Shown: piece after piece, positions 1 through 12,365 of the stretch
How positions within the stretch are numbered: the first letter of the stretch is position 1
Layout: every line of letters begins with the position of its first letter
Source of the DNA: Stromatinia cepivora
Taxonomy: Eukaryota; Ascomycota; Leotiomycetes; Helotiales; Sclerotiniaceae
Length of the DNA stretch: 64,000 nt
Direction: 5' to 3'
Assembly (NCBI GenBank): GCA_014898415.1
Contig: RCTD01000024.1
Coordinates: 434,001 to 498,000, forward strand
Translations under genes and position numbers: made by a program
Notes under the pieces: generated by a model
The model's database searches: none
Told to the model about the DNA's origin: nothing
The model's input: only the letters and a program-made list of their open reading frames with translations

Positions 1-2898
1 CCAAGCGATGACGATGATGAAGGGGACATGGTACACAACGGAGCCATGTATGACCGACCTAAAAGGAATTACTGGATCAATACAGTGTGTGACAGCGCAT
101 TCAGTCGTCTTGGCTATACAGCTGCAAAATTTCCAGCCATCACTATTGTTACAAGCATAGTTGTAGTGGGAATCTTGAGTTTGGGTTGGACAAAATTTGA
201 GATTGAGCAAAATCCTGCACGATTATGGGTTAGCCCATCATCCGCTGCTGCTCAAGAAAAAGCTTATTTCGATTCAAATTTTGGACCCTTTTACCGTGCC
301 GAGCAAGTATTCTTGGTCAACGATACAAATGCATCAGGTCCTGGTCCTGTAATGAGTTACGATACATTGAAATGGTGGCTTGAAGCTGAAGATCGAATTA
401 GAGGATTGACCGGCAAGCAAACCGGTACCACTTTCGACGATATATGCTTGAAGCCCACTGGTGATGCCTGTGTCGTTCAATCTGTAGGAGGTTACTTGAG
501 CGACGATATCTCCAGTGTAAGCCCGGACACATGGGAGAAGACCATCCGATCATGTGCCGAATCTCCTGTAAATTGCCGTCCTGCCTTTGGTCAACCATTA
601 GATCCCAAAATGATCTTTGGTGGCTGGCAAGAATCCGGCAATGTCATCAATGCTACTGCCCTGATTATTACCTGGGTAGTAAGCAATGATGATGAGGGAT
701 CATCTCTAGTTGAACATGCTATGGATTGGGAAGCTTCCCTTCGAGATGAATTGTTACGTTTGCAGGCTGAAGCAAGTGGTCGTGGTCTGAGACTTTCATT
801 TTCGACAGAGATAAGTCTTGAACAGGAGCTTAATAAATCTACCAACACTGATGCAAAAATTGTTGTGATCAGTTACATTATCATGTTCTTTTACGCATCT
901 TTAGCACTAGGCTCAACCACCATATCATTCCAAACATTGATGCGCAACCCAGCTAGCTCTTTGGTTCAATCAAAATTTTCACTTGGAGTAGTGGGAATCC
1001 TGATTGTTCTGATGTCCATCTCAGCATCAATTGGTCTATTCTCTTTCCTAGGTGTCAAGGTTACTCTTATCATCGCTGAGGTTATTCCTTTCATAGTTCT
1101 TGCAGTTGGTGTTGACAATATCTTCTTAATTGTGCACGAATTCGAAAGAGTTAATACTAACCATCCTGATGAGATGGTTGAGATGCGTATTGCTAAAGCA
1201 CTCGGAAGAATGGGTCCATCAATTCTTTTGTCGGCGTCTACTGAGACTATCGCATTTGCACTTGGCGCTTTTGTTGGTATGCCCGCGGTTCGAAACTTCG
1301 CAATCTATGCCGCTGGTGCAGTATTCATAAATGCTGTTTTGCAGATCACCATGTTCGTCTCCATTCTCAGTCTCAATCAACGGCGTGTTGAGGATCGCCG
1401 TGTAGATTGTATTCCTTGCATTCAGATCAAAACTGCAGGTGTTCACCTAGGGAATGGAAGTGCTTACTCTAGATTTTATGAAGGCTCTGATGAAGGTGTC
1501 CTTCAGAAGTTCATTCGCAAAACATATGCTCCAACTTTACTTGGCCGCAAAGTAAAGACCGTTATTGTGGTTGTGTTTCTTGGTATATTCGCTGCTGCGG
1601 TTGCATTGATTCCCGAAGTTGCTTTGGGCTTGGATCAACGTGTGGCAATTCCAGACGGCTCATATCTTATTCCATACTTCAACGACTTGTACGACTACTT
1701 TGACTCGGGTCCACCAGTGTACTTCGTCACTCGGGAGTTGAATGTCACTGAACGTAAGCATCAGCAACAACTCTGCTCTCGCTTTACAACATGCGAAACA
1801 GAGTCTATTACCAATATTTTGGAGTCCGAAAGAAAGAGACCAGAGGTTTCTTATATTGCGGCTACTCCTGCTAGTTGGATCGATGACTATTTCCGTTGGC
1901 TCGATCCTTCATTAGATTCATGCTGCGTTGAAGGTGGTTCGGCTTGCTTCAACAATCGTAACCCGGCATGGAATATCACACTACATGGTATGCCAGAAGG
2001 CCAAGAATTTATCCACTACCTAGAGAAATGGATTGCTTCTCCAACGGACGATGACTGCCCTCTTGGTGGTCAAGCTGCATATGGAAATGCTCTCGTCATT
2101 GATGCCAAACGAGATACTATACCTGCAAGTCACTTCCGCACTAGTCACACACCACTTCACAGTCAAGAAGATTTCATCGCTGCCTATGCCTCTGCACGTC
2201 GAATTGCAGATGGTATGAGTAAAAAATCTGGTCTAAATGTATTCCCATACAGTGTATACTACATTTTCTTCGACCAATACACCTCAATTATCAGTCTAAC
2301 CGCCACTCTCCTCTGTTCCGCACTTATCCTCATCCTATTCATTTCCTCGATTCTTCTTGGATCCCTAAAAACCGGCGCAGTCGTAACAGTTACCGTCATA
2401 ATGATAGTCACTGATATCATCGGCACAATGGCCATCTTCAACGTCTCCCTCAACGCAGTCAGTCTCGTCAACCTGGTCATATGCGTAGGAATCGGCGTCG
2501 AGTTCTGCGCCCACATCGCTCGCGCCTTTATGTTCCCTTCCCGCTCCGTCATGGAAAAAGCCAGGAACAAGTTCCGTAACCGTGATGCTCGTGCTTGGAC
2601 TGCTCTGGTCAATGTAGGTGGTTCGGTCTTTAGCGGTATCACGATTACGAAATTAGTAGGAGTTAGTGTGTTGGCCTTTACGAGAAGTAAAATCTTTGAG
2701 ATTTATTATTTTAGAATTTGGCTCGCGCTGGTTATTTTTGCGGCGTCTCATGCCTTGGTGTTTTTACCCGTTGCACTTAGTTTGGCGGGTGGAGAGGGGT
2801 ATGCGGATAATGAGAATGATGGGGGACTGGAGGAGGATTTGGCAGATAGGAGATATAGGGCTTTATTGCCGGATGAGGAGAGTGATGATGAGTATTAG
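1..2898 (+). CDS. NCR1: NPC1/Ncr1-type sterol transporter, 5'-truncated by the window
   Basis: C-terminal two thirds of a Niemann-Pick C1 family protein, which moves sterols out of the lysosome or vacuole membrane. The frame is open from base 1 (an acidic PSDDDEGD stretch), so the N-terminal sterol-binding domain lies off the window. From the first internal Met at 28 it runs 956 residues without an intron. A first membrane segment lies near residues 35-55. A large Cys-rich lumenal loop follows, then a sterol-sensing domain (about 275-445, five membrane segments, with the family-type VGVDNIFL stretch). A second lumenal loop has paired Cys (DSCCVEGGSACF), and a final five-helix bundle ends in an acidic tail (DEESDDEY). 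This RND-like layout and length match fungal Ncr1. High confidence in family; the true start is not visible. Confidence 0.95.
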   Translation, partial: PSDDDDEGDMVHNGAMYDRPKRNYWINTVCDSAFSRLGYTAAKFPAITIVTSIVVVGILSLGWTKFEIEQNPARLWVSPSSAAAQEKAYFDSNFGPFYRAEQVFLVNDTNASGPGPVMSYDTLKWWLEAEDRIRGLTGKQTGTTFDDICLKPTGDACVVQSVGGYLSDDISSVSPDTWEKTIRSCAESPVNCRPAFGQPLDPKMIFGGWQESGNVINATALIITWVVSNDDEGSSLVEHAMDWEASLRDELLRLQAEASGRGLRLSFSTEISLEQELNKSTNTDAKIVVISYIIMFFYASLALGSTTISFQTLMRNPASSLVQSKFSLGVVGILIVLMSISASIGLFSFLGVKVTLIIAEVIPFIVLAVGVDNIFLIVHEFERVNTNHPDEMVEMRIAKALGRMGPSILLSASTETIAFALGAFVGMPAVRNFAIYAAGAVFINAVLQITMFVSILSLNQRRVEDRRVDCIPCIQIKTAGVHLGNGSAYSRFYEGSDEGVLQKFIRKTYAPTLLGRKVKTVIVVVFLGIFAAAVALIPEVALGLDQRVAIPDGSYLIPYFNDLYDYFDSGPPVYFVTRELNVTERKHQQQLCSRFTTCETESITNILESERKRPEVSYIAATPASWIDDYFRWLDPSLDSCCVEGGSACFNNRNPAWNITLHGMPEGQEFIHYLEKWIASPTDDDCPLGGQAAYGNALVIDAKRDTIPASHFRTSHTPLHSQEDFIAAYASARRIADGMSKKSGLNVFPYSVYYIFFDQYTSIISLTATLLCSALILILFISSILLGSLKTGAVVTVTVIMIVTDIIGTMAIFNVSLNAVSLVNLVICVGIGVEFCAHIARAFMFPSRSVMEKARNKFRNRDARAWTALVNVGGSVFSGITITKLVGVSVLAFTRSKIFEIYYFRIWLALVIFAASHALVFLPVALSLAGGEGYADNENDGGLEEDLADRRYRALLPDEESDDEY

Positions 2899-3158
2899 GT
2901 ATTTGGTGTGTGTAGGGGTAAGTGAGGGCGTACAAATGGTACATGACGCATTATATATTATAGACGAGAGGAAGGAAAGTTAATTTGTAAATAAATACAC
3001 GATGAAGGAGAAATTGCAATTTTAAAGGTGCTTGATTGATATGTGTATGGCGTATGTGGATGTGGAGAAGAATGAATGGGTATATGATGGAGTGGTAGAT
3101 GAGCCATGTAGCTACTTTATTTTCTATTTTTAGGATTATTGTTGTTATTAGTTTATAT

Positions 3159-3253
3159 GGATGGATGGATGGGTGCATGAGGGAGGGAGGGATGGATGAG
3201 GTGGATGGATGGATGAGGTGGATGGATGGATGGATGGATGGATGGGATGGGAT
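3159..3253. repeat. GGAT-rich tetranucleotide tract
   Basis: Imperfect GGAT/GGATGAGG tandem repeats in the roughly 600-bp gap downstream of the NPC1 gene. The rest of the gap (2899-3508) shows no gene. It also holds a short CAACT repeat near 3495-3515. Confidence 0.85.
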
Positions 3254-3508
3254 AGGTATACAGCGTAATAATAAATAATAAATATTAAATCACAATAATT
3301 GGGAATTTTCACCTTAAATCATACTTTGAATGAAACCTTTGACGTTGAGGTATTTAGTACCTATCTATCTAGTAGTCTTGCATGATTAAATTTGGAATAA
3401 GATATCCATTCCATTCTTTTCCTTGCATCTACACAGCTATCTCCTCTCCACCCTTTGGAATCTACTTCTAGAATCCATCCTATTCCATCTGCATCAACTC
3501 AACTCAAC

Positions 3509-6375
3509 TCAACTGAACCCCCAAAACCCCCTCCCCCACCCAAACCTCCTCATCATCCTCCTCCCCATACACCTCAACATAAGCGCATCAATTTTCGCCA
3601 CCGGATGCGGTCTATGAAAAATAATTTTGCCGTTTCCCGTCCCCTCACCATCCACACTCTCGAACCCCACCGCACTGCCCCCCTTATTCCGCGCCACAAA
3701 TCCCATATCGGACATGGCGTGCACGAAGAGATCCCATTCGATATTTTTGCAGGATGAGGCTTCGGTGTTGGAGGGGTACATGTGTGAGAGGATTTCGAGG
3801 GTGCGGGTTTTGAGTGGGGGTTTGGGGGGTGGTGGGGGTGGTAGAGGTAGAGGTGGAGAGGTATTTGGAGTTGCGACTGCGAGTGAGGGGTTGGTTTGTT
3901 GGGGATTGGACGGGGATTGCTGGGTATTGGGTCTTGTTTTTTCTTTTGATTTTGATTTCGTTGTTTGTAGTGAGAGAGTTAATGATGAGGTTTCTGGGCC
4001 CCAGGTTGTTTGTGTGGGGATTGTGGCTGGTGGATGGTTCTTTTGCTTGTTTTGGTTGCTTTGCTTTCTTTCAATTTGGGCTAGTAGCTGCTGTTCCTCG
4101 GCTTGGATAGTGTCTAGATATTCTTGAGTTTCGGTGGCACTGATATATTCAAGCTCATCGGCGACTTCGTCTTCGGTGAAACCATTCATCTTCCAAACCG
4201 TTGTACAGTCCTTTCTTATGCCCTGCCAGAATGCTTCAAGTGCTTTCCTGATACTTTTGGTATGATCCAACCAAGCCATGTCCTTCCGACTACTAGGAAG
4301 CCGGACCTCGTAGAAATTCTTGAAGAGTGCTTTTCCTAGCTTGGAGCATTCCTCATGGGTAAAGTGTCGCTTCAAGTTAAAGGCTTTCCAAGGTTTTCGG
4401 TTTTCTGATTGCCTCACCTCATCGACGGTTCTGGCATGATTTTGAGGTCGATGTAAACGGATAGCTACCAACATTTCATGACAGGCTGCTAGATCGGAGA
4501 GATCGCTGGATAAGACCTCATCTATGCGAGACTTTTCCTTGAAACTACTTTTAGCAAGGTGGTTTTCCATAAGAGAAAATACTAGTGCATGATCCAAAGG
4601 TACTCGTTTGTCTGTTGTGTCTGGGTCTGCTGCCCTGTCCGGTCTTGCTTGTAGATTAGATACACAATAATCCAGGAGGTCATTTTCGAATAAATATTTT
4701 TCATCGGAACACAGTCCTTTTTTCCGTTTTACCTTGAGGATATCAGGTCCTTGGTCTTGGGATCTTCGTGTTGTTGTATAGTTGTGAGAGAATCCAGGAC
4801 GCTGCGAAGTTCTATACCCAAGAAGCTCGGCACGACGATTAACCTCATTCACCACCAAAAGTCTGGATCGTCAAAGTCAGTGCCAAATGCGTTAAGATTT
4901 AGGACGACGTGGGTAAAGATCAACATTACTTACTCAAGTGCACCCAACGCCTTATTATACTTCGTTGGGAGATTTTCACCCTGTGCAATATTGTCTCGAA
5001 ATCGATTGTGAATTGATTTGACATGTTCACATTCATTCTTTAACCAGCCCCAGCCCCAACAAGACGCGATGGCTTCAACGATACCATCTACAACCAGCCA
5101 ACTGGCACCCATATCTTTGGTCGATTCATAAAGTCCTCCATGACACATATTCACAATAAAACGTTTCATGTAGGCTGGTTCCGTCTGTAATAGCCAAAGG
5201 TGATCTACTGTGGCTTCTAATCGTGTTTGGGCTAGAGAGATCAGTGTGCTAGTGGAGAATGAGGGAGGCGATGAGAATGCCTGGTTAGTGTAAGGTGACC
5301 ATAATTCCACCACATTATTATGCCTGAACCCCATTAATACCATGGATTTCCACTTTTCGGCAACGGGGGGTGCATTCGTATCAACACCTTGAAGTATGCC
5401 GTCAACAACCTTACGCAGTGAACTCATCAGATAGGCTTGGGCTTCGAGAACAAGGCGTGCCTTAGGGAACCCAAGAATATCCGCTCTATGTGCCAGACAA
5501 GCTTTCCAGTCCACCACCTCGCCATACCTTAAACCATGCATCACAATACATTTGGCTGAAAAGTCAACGTCAAAATATCCGCTAGGAAAAGAGGTATCAA
5601 GCTGTCGTGCATCAAACGAGGCCCAATCTTGAGGACTGTATACCGTGCGATTGTGCAACAAGGCAAAAAGGACGGCAGGATTTGTTTTGAGGACCTCCAA
5701 ACTTAACCACTGCAGGAGAAGGTGATGACGCGTTTCTAGTGATCGGGCTTCCATCTCACCGTCACTATTTATGGGAGGAATCTGCTTGCCTTCAGAAGTG
5801 GAACGGAGGCGGGGGATGATCCACCTCTTCTCGCAAAGATTTGGAATGGCTTCAAGTAGCAGTGACTGACGTTTGTCTTGGCTTTTCTTTTTCCACCGAT
5901 TGAGGATGATGTCCCCACACAAAGTGAGTCTTTCTGCTAGATACTTGCGATCTTGTTGCATGCTGTTTATGTAGCAGGTAGCAATTTGTTTGGCGTCATC
6001 GTCAGATAGTGAACGTCGATAAAACCAGCCAGGCTGCATTTGCTCAGCGGCCATGTAGAAGCCTTGTTCACAGTCGGGGCAGGTACCTGCAGCATTAGGA
6101 GATCAGTAACAACCTATCAAAGAAGAATTTTGGAATATGATGAGGGATTAAAAGCTACATTGAAAAGTGAAGATGAAAATCCATGCAAGATTTCGAGATC
6201 GGGAAGTGCAAAATGAAGAAAGCAAAATCCAATTGTACTTACACGGTGGGTGGTAGATAGCTGCTATGAGCCCCCCTCGGGACATGGCAGGGCCTTGGGT
6301 ACTCATGCCATGAATTCTTTGAGAGGAGGCGTCGATTGGGCAGTTGCTATAACGTTTTGGTAGTTTTCGTTGCAT
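3509..6375 (-). CDS. unrecognised fungal protein, three exons, Cys-rich N-terminus
   Basis: Model: exons 6375-6243, 4934-6086 and 3509-4862, giving 879 aa. The introns (6087-6242, and 4863-4933 with GTAAGT...CAG) keep phase exactly. Joining exon 1 to exon 2 creates a Cys cluster (PPCTCPDCEQGFY) that neither exon has alone. The middle is helical and Trp-rich (for example WDLREI-like and CWGWGWLKNE stretches), followed by a Gln/Lys and polyproline segment (PLPLPPPPPPKPP). The C-terminus, about 60 residues, reads GSAVGFES then IIFHRPHP then a basic GRRMMRRFGW tail. I recall similar C-termini in fungal hypothetical proteins loosely named 'ipa'; function unknown. The first ATG of exon 1 was chosen as start; an earlier start is possible. 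The gene is intact. Confidence 0.7.
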
Positions 6376-8357
6376 TGTTATCACATTAAACAATGAATGT
6401 ATGAGTGATTGTAATCTTTCCAGTTTATAACACAATCTCCTTCGTCGATTTGAGACGTTTGATGGCCTCGGGACTTGAAGTGCTTGGTGTGCTCTTGAAA
6501 TTAAGATCGAATATTTAGATATAAAAACGAAGTATTAATGTACTCTTAAAATTAAGATCGAATACCTAGGTATGGAAACGAAGTCGCGATAATATTACCG
6601 AATAAAATGACTGAGGCAACAAGTGAGAATCTATTCACTTGAATTTAGTTACTCTATTCCCGTCTCATAAGTTTAGAATCAGATACCCCGCAATGCCTGC
6701 AGCAATCATCCGATCCGCGACACCTATATTCACCACTAGTACTCCCCCGTCCTATTTATAAACTCCCCCGTCCTATTTATAAACTCGCCAACTAAATTTC
6801 CAAAGCTTGAGGTTGATTTCATACCCGGGACCAAGAATGCAAGAGTATTACGTGCTAACTGAGCCTTTGGATAATGTCATCTAAAATTCCGAGAGAGGAT
6901 GATTAGAGTTCTTGTGTGAAAAAGCCTACGGAGGAGGACAATGAAGGAGGAAAGTCGAGGAAGGCGTATAAAAAGATACGATACCTAGCATAGGTTCGTG
7001 TAGTATGGGATGTGGTAGGCCGTTGCATAGCGCAGAATGCAGCGGATGTCAGATTCCGGAACGAAACATGCTGAGGCGATGACGGCGAACATGGAAGTCG
7101 AGTTGATAAAAGATAATAGATTTATCTTGAATTTTCGGATTTCCTAGAGGCTAGTGGGAATTTGTGGCATTAAACGTGTCCAATTCAGTCATTCTAATAC
7201 TAGATGGCTGTTGCTTTTGTTTGGAATGCAATCTACATGGCGAATTTGAACAATCATGAAAGAACCTTGCGCGAATTGACCATAATACAGTGTACAAGGG
7301 CCAAGTATCAAATTCTAAATTCATCAAAAGCATCTATGACAGCCGTCTCAAGTTCTCGGTTGGAGTGGAAAGTATAGCTTATGAGAGAAATCAAGGAAGG
7401 ACTTGGTAAGATGTTCAAAGTGATGTATGTATTCATCAACTTTGCAGGTATATCTATCCATGGATGGGGGCAGATATCTCGATAATTCGACTTGAGGAGA
7501 AGATTTATAGTGACATTGTAAAAAAGAACTCTGAAATAAAGTAGAGAAATGCAAAAGTAGTTCCATCAAACTTGTGAATTATATATAGTAAGCACTCTGA
7601 GTAGTGAGTGTACTATTGAAACCAACATCTGAACATGAATAAGCTTTAACCCGCATCTTCCACATCTTACGTACACATCAAACTCAAACTCAAACTCAAA
7701 CTCAAACAGGATGGTTACTGCAACTGCTGGATGCAATCATATTGACCAGTAAGTGCATTGCACATCGTAGGGGCAAACAGTATGCATTTTGTGTTGTGTA
7801 GTAACCTGTTCGAGGATCAAATATGTGAAGACAACAGTGAACTGTGAGTTGAGGGATTGCTGACACCACCACCAAGCATAGCTTTAGTGTGACAAATGAT
7901 AAATGATGTTTAGTAGGGGATACTGGATTGATCTTTGCCAGCCAAAATCATGTTGGCGTTGTGTTATTTGGGTATCGGTGTTATTTTGAATAGCTGATTC
8001 CATGATCTTGCTTATTAATAGCCTCTATTTAGAGTTATCTGAAGATTAACCTTAGTTGCCCTTTGCTTTCTCGGCTCATGACTTCATCATTTGTTCCTAA
8101 AGCCCACCAGTTCTTAGTAGAACAAACTCTTAACTCTCACTCAAGAAACACTAAGAAAATGTACCAAAGAATCATGTTGTTAACATATTTTACATCTCTT
8201 AAATTTATTTATAATAATTTGCTCCCAGCAGAGTTTCCTTGAATATTGTTTTGAGCGAAAGCGAAGAGGTTATTCACGAGAACTACCTAGCGTGAATTAA
8301 TTGTATTGTGTGTGCAAATTGAATTGAATCGAAGTCGCAATTTACGACATTGCAAAT
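6376..8357. other. 2-kb intergenic region with small direct repeats
   Basis: No convincing gene. Two 42-bp near-identical copies lie at 6492-6533 and 6543-6584. A perfect 21-bp tandem pair lies at 6741-6782. A CAAACT hexamer tract at 7679-7707 sits directly before an ATG at 7711 that could open a very small spliced frame (see findings). Confidence 0.7.
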
Positions 8358-10129
8358 ATGGTGAATACTGATGAGCTGGTGGCTCGAATGGAGGTATGTA
8401 TTCTTAGATTCATTCAAGTATCTCATATATTCTTTACTCTATTTTCTATTATGTGCGCTGACGGATTTCATAGGCAGAATATTGTCCTCCACTCGATAAC
8501 AGCACATTTCGTGCAATAATTACAGATTACGATCTTTCGGACGAAGAACAAATCCAGACTGCGCGCATGATTTTGGATATGATACGGCAGGATGCAGAGT
8601 TTGAGGAAGCCACTGGCTTCGATCCTAGCGGGAATAGTGGGGGAACATATACAAACGGAGGGGGGATTTCAGGGGAGCAGAATTTGCATAATGGCAATGA
8701 TAAAAATGAGGATGGGAGCGCAAGTAATAAAAGTATGCCTGGGTGGAGTAGTTCTACAGATGATACTTCTTTAAGTCAAGGAATGTCTTCACTGGATCTT
8801 TTGGAAGGATTGGACTTTTCGGGCAGTGAAGATCCAAGGAGCGGGGTCTACAATGGAAATGGGTTTACGGATTCCTTGGAGGCAATGGATGTGGACAGTC
8901 AAGAGGCTTTCTTACTTGGCACTTTCCCTATCTTGAAACCCTTTGATGTCAAATTCTCGCTCAAGAAGTCTAAAGGAGATATCAATATGGCAATCGAGGA
9001 TTTGCTTACTCAATCTTTTCTCGAAGAAACAGGATCAAGGAGACGTGGTATCGAAGCTTTCTCGGAAAGTTCTGCGTCATATAAAACTCGCAAACAAAAA
9101 AGAAAGAAAAGAGATCGAAGGACCGAAGCTTCTGAGAGTAATACTATTACTGATGATTCTCCCCTTGACGTTGAAGCGAGTAAATGGGAGACAGGTCGAA
9201 AAGACGTCGATTTCATATGTACCAGAACTGGCATACCAATGCAACAAGTAACTTCAATTTACCACAACAATGGAGCATCTGTACGAGCGACAATCCTGTC
9301 AATCATTGAAAACTATCCTACCACTGATGTGGAATTAGAAGACCCAGTAATAGAGATTAATGCCATGGAACTCGGGCAAGACTTCCCTTCGATCAAACGC
9401 TCTCATTTGATTACTCTTACTCAACTTACTCATCCATTCGTAACCAGTGCACACGAACTAGCAAAAGCACTCACATCCACACCCGTCTCCAAATTAGGCA
9501 AACCAAAAATACAAATCGAGATCCGCCACTCTCCCATCAACCTTGACCCCTCACCCACTATCTCTTCCCCTTCAAAACGATACTCGCTAAACGCCATTTA
9601 CCCCACCCATTCCATCTCTTCCAACCCTACTACACCAATATCACCCTCCACCGACGCAAGCCCGTATGTTAGTGCGCGCAACACCGCTTTTCAAAAAGCA
9701 TCCGCCGCATACAAGAAATCCAGATCTGATCCTCTAATGGGCGGTGCAGCAGCCTATTATTCCCAACAAGGACGAGATGCCAATGTACGTGTAAAAGACG
9801 CCGAGAGTGCCGCTGCAGATGAGCTGGTGATGACTCAAAGTTGGAGTGGGGGCATTGATTTACACGGAGTCAGTGTCCGCGACGCAGTCAGGATTGCAAG
9901 GGAGAAAGTCACAGCATGGTGGGTTTCAGAGGAGCAGCGACGAGCGAGCGGTGGATATATCCGTTCCGGAGCTGGAGAAGGATATAAAATCGTAACGGGA
10001 GTAGGAAATCATAGTGAAGGCGGAAAAGGAAAGCTAGGACCAGCAGTAGCGAGAATGTTGATTAAAGAAGGCTGGAAAGTACAAGTTGGGAGTGGTGCTC
10101 TTCTTGTTACGGGCGTGGTGAGGAAGTAA
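8358..10129 (+). CDS. CUE and Smr domain protein (Cue2-like endonuclease)
   Basis: Exons 8358-8393 and 8474-10129 give 563 aa. The 80-bp intron (GTATGT...TAG) keeps phase and adds the N-terminal MVNTDELVARME. Order: a CUE-like ubiquitin-binding helix bundle (about residues 17-50), a second CUE-like segment (about 155-195), a basic linker (KTRKQKRKKRDRR), a DUF1771 segment (about 409-448, AFQKASAAYKKS), and a C-terminal Smr domain (about 469-562) with the DLHG motif and the TGVGNHS glycine loop. Yeast Cue2 with this architecture cleaves mRNA at stalled or collided ribosomes in no-go decay, and the same cytosolic role is inferred here. Smr catalytic motifs look intact. Serine/threonine-rich linkers separate the domains, as in other filamentous fungi. 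Confidence 0.9.
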
Positions 10130-10863
10130 AAGGTGAAGGTATCCTTTCCCTTTTTTTATCTTTCTCTCTCTACCTATCTATCGGTAAAGAAAAATAGTCC
10201 TCACTCGCACTTAGACAGCGTCAATTGGTGGGAATGCGTTAGTTAGAGCGACCGGATAGAGCGTTTGGATAGAGCATTTGGATATCGGATCCTCATATCT
10301 CAAAAAAAGAGGTTTTTGGATCTGAGCGAACGTATAGAAGTTTTTGTCTATTGGATACAATCTATTGGATACAATCTATTGGATACAATCTATTGGATAC
10401 AATCTATTGGATACAAAAAGCACAAAAGCGAGCTATACCTACTGTATTATCGAGCGTATAAATATATATTATAGTACATTAGCGATGAATCATAGATAGA
10501 TGATATCAAGAATAAAAATTTCATACAAAATCGAAACGTTGCTTCAGATTCCTTCCCTCGCAACAAAGCATATACTTTTTGTATTTCTTGTTTGGAGTTT
10601 GTAGTTTGGGGTTTCTAGTTTATTGGGATTTTGGATTGATGGTTGGGTTGGGTTGATAATTGGTTTATATAGTACATCAAGAGGTCTTATTCATACTCTA
10701 CTATCTCTCGCTAGTGCATGCTAGTGCTAATTCATTCTCATGCTCATTTACAATCATAATCTCATAATCTCGTCTATTCTCCTACCTCCCTTCTACATTC
10801 CCCATCCATTTTCCTCTTCCCTAACCCCAACCCCACGCATGCACCCCCTCCTCACTCACTCAC
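10130..10863. other. intergenic, convergent gene ends
   Basis: Lies between the 3' ends of the Cue2-like gene and the BCKDH E1 alpha gene. Apart from the 14-bp minisatellite listed separately and simple CTCACT repeats near 10853-10868, nothing is recognisable. Confidence 0.6.
10347..10416. repeat. 14-bp minisatellite, five perfect copies
   Basis: Unit TCTATTGGATACAA repeated five times without mismatch, immediately followed by an A-rich stretch. It lies in the 3' intergenic region and is not coding. Confidence 0.95.
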
Positions 10864-12365
10864 TCACTTCAAACTCGCCACACCGCCCTCATACTCCCCA
10901 ACATCATACTCCTCAGGATACTCCTCCATAACCCTCCTCAATTCCTGCATCTGCGCCTTCAACTCCGGCGTCATCTCCTTATACACATCCTCAAACATAC
11001 TTTTAATCGGAGGTTTCTTTTCTTTCTCCGCTTCGCTCAGCGTCTTCAATACTTCTTTTTTGATATTCGTTCTAGCTTCTATTTCTTTGGCTTCATCCCA
11101 TACATTTCTTTTCTCGAGATATTTGCGGAGTCGTGTGATGGGATTATCACGACGTTTCCAATCTTCGACTTCGACGCGTGCGCGGTAGGCAAAGGAATCG
11201 TCGGAGGTACTGTGGTGGGATATTCGGTAGGACATTGCTTCGATGAGGACGGGTCGTCCACCATCTTTTAGTGCTAGTTCGCGGGCTTTTTTCGTGACTT
11301 CTCGCACGGCCCAGATATCGTTCCCGTCTACTCGGATGGTATCGATTCCATAACCTGTTCCTCGGCTAGCAATTCCGTCACCGCGGTATTGTTCGAGTGT
11401 TGGAGTAGAGATCGCGTAGCCGTTGTTGCGACATATGAAGATTACTGGACAGGAACGTGTAGCGGCGATGTTGAGGGCGCCGTGAAAGTCTCCTTCAGAG
11501 GCGGCCCCCTCGCCAAAATAACAGGCTACTACTCGTGGAGGGAGTGATGGGTTGGAGAGACGTTGCATTTTCAATGCGTAAGCTGCACCGGCAGCATGAG
11601 GGATTTGAGTTGCAAGCGGCGATGATATGGAGTGCTGGGTTTGTTAGCTATTTCAGTTCACTTTTCCCCCAGCTTCTTGATATCAAAGTTGGGTAATAGC
11701 TGAGGAACACTCACAATATTCAACTCCTTACTCCCATAATGCACTGGCATATTCCTTCCCCGTCCCTTGTCCTTCCTATTAGCAAAAAGCTGGCTCATAA
11801 ACTCTTCAAGCGTATATCCCCTCTGCATAAACACTCCCGCTTCCCTATACTGACTAAAAATCACATCGTCTTTCTCCAATGCAGCTGCAGAGCCCACACA
11901 TGTACCTTCTTCACCCTGGCTCGGCATGTAGAATGATAAACGTCCTTGTCGTTGCGCTTCAACCATTATAACATCCATGATAGATACTTTAACCATGTTG
12001 AGATACATCTCTAGAGCTGCTTCGTCCGAAGGGAGCACGACGGATGGATCGAGAATATCGCCGTCGGGAGACATGGTGCGGTAGGTGGGGATAGCGGTAT
12101 AAGTTGAGGGGTGTTCAAAGGAGAGGGAGGATGTAAATTTACTGTCTACTGCTCCAGGGAATCGTACTCTATTGCGTCGTTAGCTATGCTATATTCTCTT
12201 TCCGATCAATGAAACTCACCCTGCAGATCCAGGCTTCTGGCTCGGACCCATGGTAGAATGACATCTTCCCAACCATATTGCACTCCTTCTACTCCTCAAG
12301 AAGGATGTAGAGATTCCCCTTTTACCACGTCGTAAAAGACATCCTCCAATTCTTTGTGAATTCAT
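10864..12365 (-). CDS. branched-chain 2-oxoacid dehydrogenase E1 alpha subunit, mitochondrial
   Basis: Exons 12365-12220, 12168-11715 and 11634-10864, 456 aa; introns of 51 and 80 bp keep phase. This thiamine-diphosphate subunit decarboxylates the 2-oxoacids from Val, Leu and Ile and pairs with E1 beta in the matrix complex. The N-terminus is rich in Arg/Ser/Leu and lacks acids (RRGKRGISTSFLRSRRSA), a typical presequence. The ThDP/Mg motif GEGAASEGD lies at about 241-249 with the NN pair at about 270. The phosphorylation loop YRISHHSTSDDS at about 336-347 marks the branched-chain rather than the pyruvate enzyme, as do RFPGAVDSKFTSSL and NMPVHYGSKELNI. Length fits the family (human about 445). 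It is divergent from COQ5 with a shared 443-bp upstream region. Confidence 0.95.

Noticed and set aside
3455..4127. Plus-strand frames over the unnamed minus-strand gene
   Set aside because: Low-complexity shadows (Pro or Gly rich) of the minus-strand coding exon.
10265..10474. Plus-strand small frame with repeated YWIQSIG
   Set aside because: Translation of the 14-bp minisatellite with no support outside it.
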